A DNA stretch of 64,000 bases from Fulvimarina sp039652615. GTDB lineage: Bacteria > Pseudomonadota > Alphaproteobacteria > Rhizobiales > Rhizobiaceae. A model generated the notes under the pieces. It was not told the DNA's origin. It made no database searches and was given only the letters and a program-made list of their open reading frames with translations. The stretch is taken from the NCBI RefSeq assembly GCF_039652615.1, contig NZ_JBDJAC010000007.1:1-64000 (forward strand), read 5' to 3'. The position numbers and the translations under genes are program-made. Below, one piece after another: positions 18,442-28,071 of the stretch. Each line of letters opens with the position of its first letter. The stretch's first letter is position 1.

Positions 18442-20294
18442 CCTCATCTCTCGATCAGCTGGCTGAAAGCCATGGTATCCAGACGGTCTACATATCCGAA
18501 ATGGGTGAGAGGAAAGAAATCACCGACGAGGCGAAGGAGCGCCTGCTTGCGGCGCTTTCCGTCGATCCTCAGGACGGTTCGACCGGCGGATTTGCCGAAG
18601 CGCGGCAGACGCCGGACAAAAGCTGTGCGCTTCCGCCGGTCGTCGCCGATCACCGTCGCTGGGGTATGTCCTGCCAGCTCTATGGCCTGCGCTCCAGCCG
18701 CAATCTCGGGATCGGCGATTTTGAGGATCTCGCCCGGCTTGCGGTGACCGGTGCAAAGGAGGGCGCGTCTTTCATCGGCGTCAATCCGCTTCATGCGCTC
18801 TTCATTGCGGATGGAAACCGCTTTTCACCCTATTCGCCATCGACCCGGCGTTTCAACAATCCGCTCTACCTTGCGATCGACAAGATCGAAGGCGGCAGCG
18901 ATGCCATCGACGCGCTTCGCGCCGAAGCCCCTGAGTTTTTCGAAGGCCTCGACGGGACTCTCGTCGACTACCCCGCTGTCACCCGGCTCAAAAGCCGGCT
19001 TTTGCGGATGATCTTCGAGGCCCGGAAGGACGACGTCACATCGTCCCAAGCTTTCGAGCGGTTCGTTTCGGGCGGCGGAGCGACGCTGCACGCCTTTGCG
19101 CTCTTCGAGGCAATCTCCGAGGCTCAGGTCGCCGCAGGCGGGCATGCCGGCTGGCATCACTGGCCGGAGGCGCTTCGCGATCGAACCAGCGCGGATGTCG
19201 CGGAATTCGAACAGGACCATCTCGACGACATCAACTTCCACAAATGGCTGCAGTTCGAGGCCGATGAGCAGATCGCCAGCGTACAGGCCCGGGCAAAATC
19301 CGAAGGCATGGCGATCGGGCTTTATCTCGATCTCGCCGTCGGTGTGGCGCCTGACGGTGCCGAGACATGGGCTGATCCCGCATTGACCGTCGCGGAGGCG
19401 AGAGTCGGCGCGCCGCCGGACATGTTCAACTCGTCCGGTCAGGATTGGGGCCTTGCGCCGCTCTCGCCCAAGGCGCTTGCGGAGCGCGACTACAAGCCTT
19501 TACGCAATGCGTTCGGACAGCTCACGCTCCATGCGGGCGCTGTGCGCATCGACCATGCCATGGGGCTCGCCCGGCTCTGGTGGATCCCACAGGACCAGAC
19601 ATCGGCCGGCGGCGGATATGTTCGCTATCCGCTGGGCGCGATGGTGGACGCGGTTGCCGAGGCATCGAACGCCAACAATTGCGTCGTCATCGGCGAGGAT
19701 CTCGGCACCGTGCCCGAGGGTTTTCGCGAAACGATGGAGGCGGCCAACGTGTTTTCCTATCGCGTTCTTTATTTCGAGCGCCGGGACGACGCCTTCCTTC
19801 CGCCGAGCGCTTATCCGAAGCTCGCGCTCGCCTGTGTCTCGACCCATGATCTCGCCCCGCTCGCCGGTTGGTGGCAGGGCACGGACATCAAATTGCGGGA
19901 AGAGGCGGGCACCCAGGACGCGACTTCGACAGAGCGCGATCTGAGGAACCGGGCCGAGGAACGGATCGATCTCCTCGTCGCGCTGCGCAAGGCGAGCCTC
20001 ATCCCGAATGACTATGAGCAGATGCTCAACGGCGATGTGCCGCTTTCACAGGAGCTGAACCAGGTTCTGAGCGAAGCCATCCATCGCTTCGCCGCGCGCA
20101 CGCCATCCCTTCTTCTAACCGTCCAGCTGGAAGACATGCTGGGCGCAACCCACCAGCCGAACCTGCCCGGCACCACCGATCAATACCCCAATTGGCGCAT
20201 CCGCCAGGACGTCGCTCTGGAAAATCTCGACAATCACGATCGCTTCCGGAGTCTGGCGAGGGCGATGCGCGAAGAAAGGCCGAATCCTTCATGA
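18438..20294 (+). CDS. malQ: 4-alpha-glucanotransferase (amylomaltase)
   Basis: Disproportionates malto-oligosaccharides by transferring glucan units, so it can rebuild chains long enough for TreY. The 618-residue GH77 protein has the family pattern: MSCQLYGLRSSRNLGIGDFEDL, GASFIGVNPLHALF, FSPYSPSTRRFNNPLYL, AVRIDHAMGLARLWWIP with the nucleophile Asp, VIGEDLGTVPEGFRE with the acid/base Glu, and STHDLAPLAGWW. It starts with TTG at 18438, supported by GGAGG spaced 6 bases and by a four-base overlap (TTGA) with the treZ stop. The stop overlaps the treY ATG. An amylomaltase inside a treY-treZ operon is less common than glgX or a branching enzyme. Confidence 0.92.
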
Positions 20295-22993
20295 GCGCTT
20301 CGCTCGTATCCACCTATCGCCTCCAGTTCCGGGAAGGGACGGATTTCGCCGCCGCGCGTGATCTCGCCCGCTACTGGAAACGTCTCGGCATCAGCCACCT
20401 CTACGCCTCTCCGATCTTCGCCGCCTCCGAAGGCTCGACACACGGCTACGACGTGACGGACTACAACGCGTTGGAGGAAGATCTTGGCGGCATCGGCGGT
20501 TTCATGGAGATGTCGAACGCGCTTTCCTCCGCCGATATTGGGCTGATCCTCGATTTCGTGCCCAACCATATGGGCGTCTCGCCGCAGAACCATTGGTGGG
20601 AGGATGTGCTGCGCTGGGGCGAAGAGAGCCGCTACGCGTACACGTTCGATATCGCGTGGGAAGCCAAGCGCATTCTCGTTCCCGTGCTCGGCAAGCCCTA
20701 TGGAGACGCACTGGAAGCCGGCGATCTGACGATCGCTCTCGACGAGGCCACCCCCGCGTTTCGCTTCGATGCCGCCGGTTATGGCCTGCCGATCGATCCG
20801 CGGACCTATGGGCATATCTTCGGCCTGATGAACCATGACGAGCGCGACCGTCTGGTTCGCCGCTTCTCCGTCTCCACACCGCCTGAGGCAGACGAACTGC
20901 GTGAGCGGTTCGCCGAGCATCTTCAGGATGAAAGCTTTCGCCGTGCGCTCGATACCGCGATCGAGACGATCAACGCCGACCGCCAGGCGCTGCACGCCCT
21001 GCACGAGGCCCAGGCCTGGCGGCTGGCATGGTGGCGGACCGCCCGCGAGCGTCTGACCTATCGCCGCTTCTTCGAGATCGCCGATCTCATCGGCGTGCGT
21101 CAGGAGCAGCGCCGCGTCTTCCGCGAAAGCCACCAGATGATCATCCGGCTTGCGCGTGAACGTCGCATCGACGGGATCCGGATCGATCATGTGGACGGGC
21201 TGGCGGACCCCAAGACCTATCTGGACGATCTCAATCAGGCTTTCCGTGCCGTCCGTCGGTCTCCGACGATCCACGTGGAGAAGATTTTGACCGGCGAGGA
21301 GCGTCTCCGCTCATCCTGGGCCATCGACGGGACGACCGGCTACGAGTTCATCACCGCTCTTTCCGGGCTCTACGTCGACGCCGCGCGCGAAGAGCGGATG
21401 AGCGAGGCCTACCACACCTTCCTCGGTCGCCGCGAAGACCTGAGAGCGATGATCCTTGCGGAAAAGCGCTCGATCTTCCTGCGCAACCTGGCGGGTGAAT
21501 TGTCGGTGCTGACCGGCCTTGCGCTCGACGTTGCATCGCGCGGCCTCTCCACCCGCGATCTCGGGCGCGACACGCTGGCCCGTTCCATCGTGGAGGTCGC
21601 GGCAGCGCTTCCCGTCTATCGAACCTATGGCTCCGTCGACGGTGTGCCGCGCCGGGACGTGGCGATTATCGACGAAGCGGTCGACCTTGCGATGACGCGC
21701 CGGGAAGTGGAGGCGGACGAGCCGATCCAGTTCATCGGCCGGCTGCTGAAGCTCGATTTCGAGGACGGGGCGGACATTGCCGGTGCCCTCGACTTTACCC
21801 GAAGGTTCCAGCAGACGACCGGCGCTGTGATGGCGAAGGCGGTCGAGGATACCGTTTTCTATCGCTACAACCGGCTGATCGCGCTCAACGAAGTCGGCGG
21901 CGAGCCGGATCATTACGGCGCCGATGTCGAAAGCTTCCACGAGGCGATGCAGATACGCCTCGAAGATCAGCCCTCAGGCCTCGTTGCGACGACGACGCAC
22001 GATACCAAACGCGGCGAGGATGCGCGCGCACGCATCTACACCCTCTCCGAGGCGCCCGGACGCTGGCGTGCTCTTGTCTCGAGCTTCGCCGCCGTGATGA
22101 CGGAATGGCGCAAGGAGATCGATCAGGATCTCTTTTCGCCCGATCCGGCGACGGAATGGGGGCTGTACCAGTCGCTTCTCGGCGTGCTTCCGACGGATTT
22201 CGATCCGGCCGATGCCGAGGAATGCGAGGATATTGCCGAGCGTCTCACGGCCTTCGCCGAAAAGGCCGTGCGGGAGGCCAAACGCTATACGAGCTGGACT
22301 GCGCCGGCCGAGAAATACGAAAATGCGCTGAAGGCCTTCGTGGAAGCGATGGTCGACCCGAAAGGCGAACTGATCGGCGAGTTCTGGTCGAGCGTCCAGC
22401 CCTTTGTGGCGGCCGGCGCTCTCAACAGCTTCTCCCAGACGGTGATCAAGCTGACCGCGCCCGGCGTGCCGGATATCTATCAGGGAACCGAATTCTACGA
22501 TTTCTCCCTGGTTGATCCCGACAATCGCCGTCCCGTCGATTTCGAAGCCCGCATCGAAGCCCTTGAGGCCGAGACCGATCCCGCTGCCCTTCTCGCCGAT
22601 TGGCGGTCAGGTCATCTGAAGGCAGGGATTACGGCCGCCGGCCTTCTGATGCGCAAGGAAACGCCATCCCTCTTCACTGCGGGACGTTATGTGCCGCTGG
22701 AGGTCGAAGGGCCGGGGGCGGGCTGGGTCGTAGCATTCGCCCGTGTCTCGGATGACGGAAGCGCGGCCGTCACGGTCGCGCCGCGTATGGCGTTGTCGCT
22801 GCTTGATGGCCGCCTCGATCCGTCCGTGCCGGTTGAGCGCTGGCAGGAAACCCGTGTTCTCTTGCCGGCTGACCTTGCCGAAAAGACCTTCAGGGACGTC
22901 ATGACCAAGGCCGAGTGGTCGGGCTCCGAACTCCGGTTGGCCGATGCCCTCGGTATTCTCCCAGTGGCGATGCTGATCGCGACGCCATCATAA
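20291..22993 (+). CDS. treY: Malto-oligosyltrehalose synthase
   Basis: Converts the reducing-end alpha-1,4 linkage of malto-oligosaccharides to the alpha,alpha-1,1 linkage of trehalose; TreZ then cuts. The 900-residue GH13 protein has STYRLQFREGTDFAAA at the N-terminus, GISHLYASPIFAASEGSTHGYDV, LILDFVPNHMG, the nucleophile Asp299 in GIRIDHVDGLADP, HVEKILTGEE with the acid/base Glu, and TTTHDTKRGEDARAR. The ATG at 20291 overlaps the malQ stop (ATGA), so the open frame extending to 20192 is not used. Last gene of the operon, ending in a strong palindromic hairpin. Confidence 0.93.
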   Translation: MSASLVSTYRLQFREGTDFAAARDLARYWKRLGISHLYASPIFAASEGSTHGYDVTDYNALEEDLGGIGGFMEMSNALSSADIGLILDFVPNHMGVSPQNHWWEDVLRWGEESRYAYTFDIAWEAKRILVPVLGKPYGDALEAGDLTIALDEATPAFRFDAAGYGLPIDPRTYGHIFGLMNHDERDRLVRRFSVSTPPEADELRERFAEHLQDESFRRALDTAIETINADRQALHALHEAQAWRLAWWRTARERLTYRRFFEIADLIGVRQEQRRVFRESHQMIIRLARERRIDGIRIDHVDGLADPKTYLDDLNQAFRAVRRSPTIHVEKILTGEERLRSSWAIDGTTGYEFITALSGLYVDAAREERMSEAYHTFLGRREDLRAMILAEKRSIFLRNLAGELSVLTGLALDVASRGLSTRDLGRDTLARSIVEVAAALPVYRTYGSVDGVPRRDVAIIDEAVDLAMTRREVEADEPIQFIGRLLKLDFEDGADIAGALDFTRRFQQTTGAVMAKAVEDTVFYRYNRLIALNEVGGEPDHYGADVESFHEAMQIRLEDQPSGLVATTTHDTKRGEDARARIYTLSEAPGRWRALVSSFAAVMTEWRKEIDQDLFSPDPATEWGLYQSLLGVLPTDFDPADAEECEDIAERLTAFAEKAVREAKRYTSWTAPAEKYENALKAFVEAMVDPKGELIGEFWSSVQPFVAAGALNSFSQTVIKLTAPGVPDIYQGTEFYDFSLVDPDNRRPVDFEARIEALEAETDPAALLADWRSGHLKAGITAAGLLMRKETPSLFTAGRYVPLEVEGPGAGWVVAFARVSDDGSAAVTVAPRMALSLLDGRLDPSVPVERWQETRVLLPADLAEKTFRDVMTKAEWSGSELRLADALGILPVAMLIATPS

Positions 22994-23010
22994 CTGCTTT
23001 GACGTCAGCT

Positions 23011-23040
23011 GGACGGCTCCGGAATATTCCGGAGCCGTCT
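23011..23040. terminator. Bidirectional hairpin terminator between treY and bacA
   Basis: A perfect 26-base palindrome (23013-23038, ACGGCTCCGGAAT and its complement) extended by two more pairs lies between the convergent treY and bacA stops. There is no T tract, but the position and symmetry suit a shared terminator. Confidence 0.65.
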
Positions 23041-23042
23041 GG

Positions 23043-24296
23043 TCATTCGGCCGGCGAATGGTCGGCCAGCCATTCCTGATCGACACTTGGCAGCGGCTCG
23101 TCGTAGATCGCGGCCTCGAAGCCTCTCAGGCGTTTGTGGATCGAAAGCAGCTCGACGATCGTCGTCCAGGAGTTGACGAGATACTGGAACGATTCCCGGA
23201 CCTGGCTGAACGCGTTGAGGATCTGGTTCATCGTCCCGAGAGTGATCGCGCCGACGACGATGGTGGGCGCGAGAATGATGTAGGGGAAAATGTTGTCGGT
23301 CTGCAGGTAACCGATCCGCGCGACGTTGAAATACATGTAGTGGAAATACAGACGGAAGTAGTTGCGGCGGACATTTCCGTAGAGATCGCGAATTTCTGGC
23401 GGCTGGGCCCGCGCCTCGTCGTCTTCGCCATAGACAAGCTCTTTACGATAGGCGGCCTCGACTCGCTGGTTCCTGAATTCGAGACCCGGAAGCTTGATGC
23501 CGACGAGCGCGAGAAAGCTTGTTCCGAAGGCGGACCAGAGCAGCGCTGCAATGACGAGAGGGTAGGGTACTTCGCCGATCAGCGGCAGTTCAGTGATGTT
23601 GGCCGACAGGACGAGCAGCACCGGCAGAAAAGCGATCAGCGTCATGATCGCCTCGATCAGATTGACGCCGAGACTCTCGGTGATGGAGGCGAAACGCATC
23701 GTATCTTCTTGGATACGCTGGGATGCACCCTCGATTGTCCGTAGTTTGCGCCAGTAACCCATGTAATAGTCGTTCATCGCCGTGCGCCAGCGGAAGACGT
23801 AGTGGCTGATGAAGAAGCGCGTCAGAACGCCGACCGTGACCGCGACGAACGCAATTCCGGCAAATGTGGCAAGCGATCCATAGAATTCCGCCTGTGTTAC
23901 CTCGCGCGTCTGGGCCAGCGCGGCCTGGATAAGGTCGTAGAACGGCCCGTACCAAGCGTTGATAGCGACCGAGACCTGCACCTGAAAATAGGTGACAAAG
24001 ATGATGAGGCCCGATCCGAGGATCGACCAGTTCGCCCAGGGATGCGGCTCCTTCCACATCCAGAAAGCCGCGAAAAGGGCGAGCATCACGGCGTAGTACA
24101 GGTAGAACCAGAGAAAATCGTTGGACCAGAAGATGGAGACCCCGACGATCGGCGCTTCGTCAGCCGCCGGGCTGGGAAGCCCGAGCCACGCACCGGACTC
24201 GTTGGCGAAGCCGTACCAGAGGGCAATCGCGAGGATTGCCCAGGCGACTGCGGACAGGAAAAACGGCTTAGGGCTTGGAAAGAAGGAGAGAAACAC
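23043..24296 (-). CDS. bacA: BacA/SbmA-family peptide antibiotic transporter
   Basis: A 417-residue inner-membrane protein of the SbmA/BacA family: the transmembrane half of an ABC exporter fold without an ATPase domain, driven by the proton gradient in studied members. Diagnostic segments are FFPSPKPFFLSAVAW at the N-terminus, VAINAWYGPFYDLIQ, FRWRTAMNDYYMGYWRKLRTIEGASQRIQEDTMRFA, and DNIFPYIILAPTIVVGAITLGTMNQ. Family members import antimicrobial peptides (including plant NCR peptides in symbionts) and affect very-long-chain fatty acids of lipid A. There is no nucleotide-binding domain. Downstream and possibly cotranscribed with the histidine kinase gene, 121 bases apart. Presence alone does not show a symbiotic lifestyle. 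Confidence 0.93.
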   Translation of the reverse strand: MFLSFFPSPKPFFLSAVAWAILAIALWYGFANESGAWLGLPSPAADEAPIVGVSIFWSNDFLWFYLYYAVMLALFAAFWMWKEPHPWANWSILGSGLIIFVTYFQVQVSVAINAWYGPFYDLIQAALAQTREVTQAEFYGSLATFAGIAFVAVTVGVLTRFFISHYVFRWRTAMNDYYMGYWRKLRTIEGASQRIQEDTMRFASITESLGVNLIEAIMTLIAFLPVLLVLSANITELPLIGEVPYPLVIAALLWSAFGTSFLALVGIKLPGLEFRNQRVEAAYRKELVYGEDDEARAQPPEIRDLYGNVRRNYFRLYFHYMYFNVARIGYLQTDNIFPYIILAPTIVVGAITLGTMNQILNAFSQVRESFQYLVNSWTTIVELLSIHKRLRGFEAAIYDEPLPSVDQEWLADHSPAE

Positions 24297-24417
24297 GGCA
24301 GCAACGGCCTCGCGTGAAATCGGCCCCGGATGTGGCTCGAGCTATCGATACGGGCTTCGCTCTTAGCCTGCTGCGCGGCATTGCGCGATTGAATTTCCCG
24401 AAAGGTTCAGAGCGCGA

Positions 24418-25455
24418 TCAGCTCGCCGGCGGCGTGAAGGTGCTCAGCGGGCGGTGGGCCGCGGCGAAAAATTCCACCATCACGCTGGTCCCGTGATCTT
24501 GTTCGTAGCTGATCGAGCCGCCCAGCTGTGCGGCGAGGCTCTGCATGATGCGTTGGCCGAGTGACTGGGTGGGCGATGGCTCCGACCTCTCACCGAAACC
24601 AACGCCGTCGTCTGCGACGATCAGCATGTAGTGACCCGGACCCATGGTCTTGAGGCTGATGAAGATGCTTCCCTCGTCGCGACCGCGAAATGCGTGCTTC
24701 TGGGCATTCGTCAGGGCTTCGACCATCAGAAGCGACAGGGTCGTTAGTTCCTTGAGATCGAAACGGATCTCGGGCGCGCTGACCTTTGTCGCGATCGGAA
24801 TGGTTCCGCCCGCCTGCAGGACGTCGTTGGCAAGTTCATCGAGATAACGGCCGACCGAGCGCTGGACGGTATCCGGATCGTAAAGCCGCCGGTGCACGCG
24901 GCTGATCATGGTCAAACGATCCTGGGCTTCATCGAAAGCGTCCGCCGCAAGGGTTGGATCGCGCAGGACGTTCCGCTTCTGCACGGATAGAAGACTGGAA
25001 ACGAACTGCATGTTGTTGGCGACGCGATGCTGCAATTCCTTGAACATCGTCTTTTGCTGATCGTACAACTCGCGATTGTCCGCTCGCTCGCGTTCGAGAC
25101 GGTCGACCGTGATGTGAACGAAATGGACGAGAACGATGTCGATCGCCGCGACGATGAAGTAGAAAGTGAGCGCGATCGTGGTCGGGCCTGTCAACGCAAA
25201 GGATCGATAAGGCTGAATGAACCAGTACCAGGCGGCCAGGCCGGAAACGACACAGACGGCGATACCCGGCCGCACACCGCAGAAGAAACTCGTCAGGATG
25301 ACCGCAGGAAAGAACGTGAGGTATTGAAAGCCCGTCGGCAGAACGGGATTGAGTGCGATGCGAGCCATGATGGCGGTCACGCATATGGCGAACGCGCCCG
25401 TCCACGCGAGAAGGGGAGCGGAGCGAATGCGCTCCGAGAGTTCAAATAGGCCCAT
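24418..25455 (-). CDS. Membrane sensor histidine kinase, HisKA_2 type
   Basis: A 345-residue protein. The N-terminal 115 residues hold four hydrophobic helices resembling the KdpD-like DUF4118 module (NPVLPTGFQYLTFFPAVILTSF). A short linker is followed by the dimerisation/phosphoacceptor motif FKELQHRVANNMQFVSSLL with His143, then a compact ATPase domain (LMVEALTNAQKHAF for the N box, VADDGVGF for the G1 box, LGQRIMQSLAAQLGG for G2). This HisKA_2/HWE layout is typical of alphaproteobacterial kinases feeding the general stress response or cell-cycle factors. No response regulator lies nearby, so it is an orphan; partner unknown. bacA follows on the same strand. Confidence 0.88.
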   Translation of the reverse strand: MGLFELSERIRSAPLLAWTGAFAICVTAIMARIALNPVLPTGFQYLTFFPAVILTSFFCGVRPGIAVCVVSGLAAWYWFIQPYRSFALTGPTTIALTFYFIVAAIDIVLVHFVHITVDRLERERADNRELYDQQKTMFKELQHRVANNMQFVSSLLSVQKRNVLRDPTLAADAFDEAQDRLTMISRVHRRLYDPDTVQRSVGRYLDELANDVLQAGGTIPIATKVSAPEIRFDLKELTTLSLLMVEALTNAQKHAFRGRDEGSIFISLKTMGPGHYMLIVADDGVGFGERSEPSPTQSLGQRIMQSLAAQLGGSISYEQDHGTSVMVEFFAAAHRPLSTFTPPAS

Positions 25456-25578
25456 GCCCCAACCGCATCATCCGTGTCGTGCTCACGCCGTCGATCCTGA
25501 ATTTCATTCGCAAGACAAATGATTGTCGCACTATGACGAAGTTCGCAGCAAGTGTACTTATCCCTTCGTTTTTCGCTT

Positions 25579-26538
25579 CTAAAGCTTACGGAGAGCCACC
25601 CGTTCTATCAGGTGATTGCGTCCCTTCTTCAAGATGAGATCGGCCCGAGGGCGCGTCGGCAAGATATTTTCGTGCAGATTGACTGCATTGATATCGGCCC
25701 AGAGAGCCTCGGCCTTCTGCAGGGCGGCGGATTCCGCGATTTGAGAATATCGGTGGAAAAACGAATCTTCCTCGCGAAAGGCGGTCTCGCGCAGGCGCAT
25801 GAACCTGTCGATATACCAGTCGTGGATGTCCGGTTCCTCGGCGTCGATATAGATCGAATAGTCGAAGAAGTCCGATACGAAGGGCACGGCTCGCCCATCG
25901 GGCGGCATTTTCTGGACCTGAAGCACGTTCAGCCCCTCGAAGATCAGGATATCGGGCCGGTCGACGACCGCCTGCTCGCCGGGTGTCACGTCGTAGTAGA
26001 AGTGCGAATACACTGGCGCCGTCACGCGCGGTGCGCCCGCCTTGATATCGGACAGGAAACGCAGGATCGCACCGACATCGTAGCTTTCCGGGAATCCCTT
26101 GCGGTGCATGAGGCCTTTGGATTCGAGAACCGCGTTCGGGAACAGGAAACCGTCGGTCGTGACAAGAGAGACCTTCGGGGAGTGAGGCCAGCGGCCGAGG
26201 AGCAGCTGAAGCAAGCGGGCCGTGGTCGACTTGCCAACCGCCACCGATCCCGCGATGCCGATGACGAATGGCGTCTTGTGGCCGGTGCCGTTGCCCGAAA
26301 GAAATTGCTGGCGCTGCTCGAACAGAACCTGCGATGCCTCGACATGGGCCGAAAGAAGGCGCGACAGGGACAGATAGATCCGGGTGACCTCGTCAAGATC
26401 CACCGGATCGTTCATCGAGCGGATGCGCTCAAGTTCACTCGCAGAGAGTGTCAGGGGCGTATCTGCTCGGAATTGAGACCATTCCTCCGCCGAAAAGACC
26501 CGGTAAGGCGAAAAAGGCGTCGGTTCGAGCTGATCCAT
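25579..26538 (-). CDS. coaA: Type I pantothenate kinase
   Basis: ATP-dependent phosphorylation of pantothenate, the first step of coenzyme A synthesis, in the cytoplasm. The 319-residue protein has the P-loop GSVAVGKST, the DGFLFPN motif, YSHFYYDV and the FEGLNVLQ segment typical of prokaryotic type I CoaA. The ATG at 26538 (MDQLEPTPFSPYRVF) is preferred; a GTG at 26548-26550 would overlap the hisE stop by four bases and add MRER. The gene follows hisE in the conserved Rhizobiales his cluster and is probably cotranscribed with it. Confidence 0.94.
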   Translation of the reverse strand: MDQLEPTPFSPYRVFSAEEWSQFRADTPLTLSASELERIRSMNDPVDLDEVTRIYLSLSRLLSAHVEASQVLFEQRQQFLSGNGTGHKTPFVIGIAGSVAVGKSTTARLLQLLLGRWPHSPKVSLVTTDGFLFPNAVLESKGLMHRKGFPESYDVGAILRFLSDIKAGAPRVTAPVYSHFYYDVTPGEQAVVDRPDILIFEGLNVLQVQKMPPDGRAVPFVSDFFDYSIYIDAEEPDIHDWYIDRFMRLRETAFREEDSFFHRYSQIAESAALQKAEALWADINAVNLHENILPTRPRADLILKKGRNHLIERVALRKL

Positions 26539-26546
26539 CCGCTCTC

Positions 26547-26885
26547 TCACCCGTCGAGCGAACCGTCAGGCGTTCGGGAAGCTTTTTCGTCCAGTCCGCT
26601 CATCGATGTCCGGCGCCCGAGTTCGGCGAAAATATCGGAGACCGGTATGCCGCGCAGATGGAGGGCCACAAGGAGATGGTAAACAAGATCGGCGCTCTCG
26701 GAGGTGACCCGTTCGTCATCCTCGGATACCAGCGCGATCACGGTCTCGGTCGCTTCTTCACCCAGCTTCTTCGCCACATGGCCGATGCCTTTGTCCTTCA
26801 GCTTCGCCGTATAGGACTCGGCTGACGATGCGCTGGCTCGGTCGGCGACGATCTTTTCGAGATCGGAAAGGCTGAAATTTGTCAT
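26547..26885 (-). CDS. hisE: Phosphoribosyl-ATP pyrophosphatase
   Basis: Second step of histidine synthesis: hydrolyses phosphoribosyl-ATP to phosphoribosyl-AMP. The 112-residue all-alpha MazG-like protein shows KKLGEEATETVIALV (metal-binding Glu residues) and ESADLVYHLLVALHLRG. Length is normal for a stand-alone HisE; no fused HisI is present. It sits 27 bases after hisF and runs directly into coaA. Confidence 0.94.
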   Translation of the reverse strand: MTNFSLSDLEKIVADRASASSAESYTAKLKDKGIGHVAKKLGEEATETVIALVSEDDERVTSESADLVYHLLVALHLRGIPVSDIFAELGRRTSMSGLDEKASRTPDGSLDG

Positions 26886-26912
26886 CGATCTGTCGTTTCC
26901 GCGGTCGGCGAA

Positions 26913-27716
26913 TCAGGCGGCGTGCGCTGAAATATCGGCTGGATCGAGCCTTATGGGAACCCCGGCTGCAGCCATATGCGCCTTGGCCTCGGCAATCGTA
27001 TAGGTGCCGAAGTGAAAAATGGATGCGGCCAGCACCGCCGCAGCGCCGCCCTTCGTCACCCCTTCGACCAGATGATCGAGGGTGCCGACTCCGCCGGAGG
27101 CGATGACGGGAACGGCGACCGCATCACTGACAGCTTTGGTGAGATCGAGATCGAATCCGGCCTTGGTTCCGTCGCGGTCCATGGAGGTCAGCAGGATTTC
27201 GCCGGCGCCAAGAGCAACGACCTTCCGGGCGAACTCGATTGCATCGATGCCGGTCTCCCGACGACCGCCATGGGTGAAGATCTCCCAGCGCGGCTCCGCT
27301 CCGCTCTCTGTCACACGGCGCGCATCGATCGCGACCACGATACACTGGTCGCCGAACTTGTCCGCGGCCTCGCCGACGAATTCCGGTCGATTGACCGCGG
27401 CGGTGTTGATCGAAACCTTGTCCGCGCCTGCGAGCAGAAGTGTCCGTACGTCCTGAACCGTTCGCACGCCGCCGCCGACGGTCACCGGCATGAAGCATTG
27501 TTCCGCCGTTCGGCGGACCACATCGACGATCGTCTCGCGCTCGTCCGAAGAGGCTGTGATGTCGAGGAAGCAGAGTTCGTCTGCCCCCGCCGCGTCATAG
27601 GCGCGGGCGGCCTCCACCGGATCGCCGGCATCGCGCAGGCCTTCGAAATTGACGCCTTTGACGACACGGCCGTCTTTGACATCGAGGCAGGGTATGATGC
27701 GGGCCTTGAGGGTCAT
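26913..27716 (-). CDS. hisF: Imidazole glycerol phosphate synthase, cyclase subunit
   Basis: Cyclase half of the HisHF enzyme, making imidazole glycerol phosphate and AICAR. The 267-residue TIM barrel has RIIPCLDVKDGRVVKG at the N-terminus with catalytic Asp12, VTVGGGVRTVQDV, VVAIDARR with the second catalytic Asp, TSMDRDGTKAGFDLDLT and PVIASGGVGTLDHL. The start at 27716 (MTLKAR) follows the family pattern; the open frame upstream to 27956 is antisense noise over the Uma2 remnant. It is cut off from hisA by about 1.2 kb of inserted sequence, so it may need its own promoter. Confidence 0.95.
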   Translation of the reverse strand: MTLKARIIPCLDVKDGRVVKGVNFEGLRDAGDPVEAARAYDAAGADELCFLDITASSDERETIVDVVRRTAEQCFMPVTVGGGVRTVQDVRTLLLAGADKVSINTAAVNRPEFVGEAADKFGDQCIVVAIDARRVTESGAEPRWEIFTHGGRRETGIDAIEFARKVVALGAGEILLTSMDRDGTKAGFDLDLTKAVSDAVAVPVIASGGVGTLDHLVEGVTKGGAAAVLAASIFHFGTYTIAEAKAHMAAAGVPIRLDPADISAHAA

Positions 27717-27754
27717 GGTTAAGCTGCGGTCTCTCGAACTTGCTTTTCGAACGC

Positions 27755-28051
27755 TTATGCGATGCCGTGGTAGAGGTCGGCAAGCTTGAGAGTGAAATCG
27801 AATCCGGAAAGCGGCAGCCTGGATGCTGCACTCTCGACCATCTCCGGGCGCTGAAACACACCGTGCTCGTCGGTGTTCAGCGCAGTCCGCAATACCATCG
27901 CGAGATTGAGAATGAGCTCTGCATGCTTCCTGCTTCCGCCGGTCATCATCTCGCAAATTTTCCCATGCACGAATTTACGTTTTCCTTCGCGGCCCTCGTT
28001 TCAGCGGAGGAATTCGTCTGCGGTTATGGTGGGTTGCGACTGGATGTTCAT
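27755..28051 (-). pseudogene. Decayed Uma2-family (DUF820) nuclease-like gene
   Basis: Reading from the ATG at 28051, the frame gives MNIQSQPTITADEFLR, then an in-frame TGA (28003-28001) exactly where the family has Trp (normally FLRWNEGREGKREF), then NEGREGKRKFVHGKICEMMTGG and SRKHAELILNLAMVLRTAL. After that the sequence jumps to a C-terminal-like LPLSGFDFTLKLADLYHGIA and stops. About half the usual 190 residues, including the catalytic Asp/Glu-x-Lys core, is missing. So there is both a nonsense codon and an internal deletion. Uma2 genes are multicopy, mobile-looking and common in cyanobacteria and soil Proteobacteria. It is divergent from the neighbouring hydrolase by 20 bases. Confidence 0.75.
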
Positions 28052-28071
28052 CGCCCTGCAGTCTACCAGCA

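Noticed and set aside
28001..28003. TGA in the Uma2 remnant as a selenocysteine or read-through codon
   Set aside because: The position corresponds to Trp in the family, no selenocysteine element is visible, and the gene also has an internal deletion.
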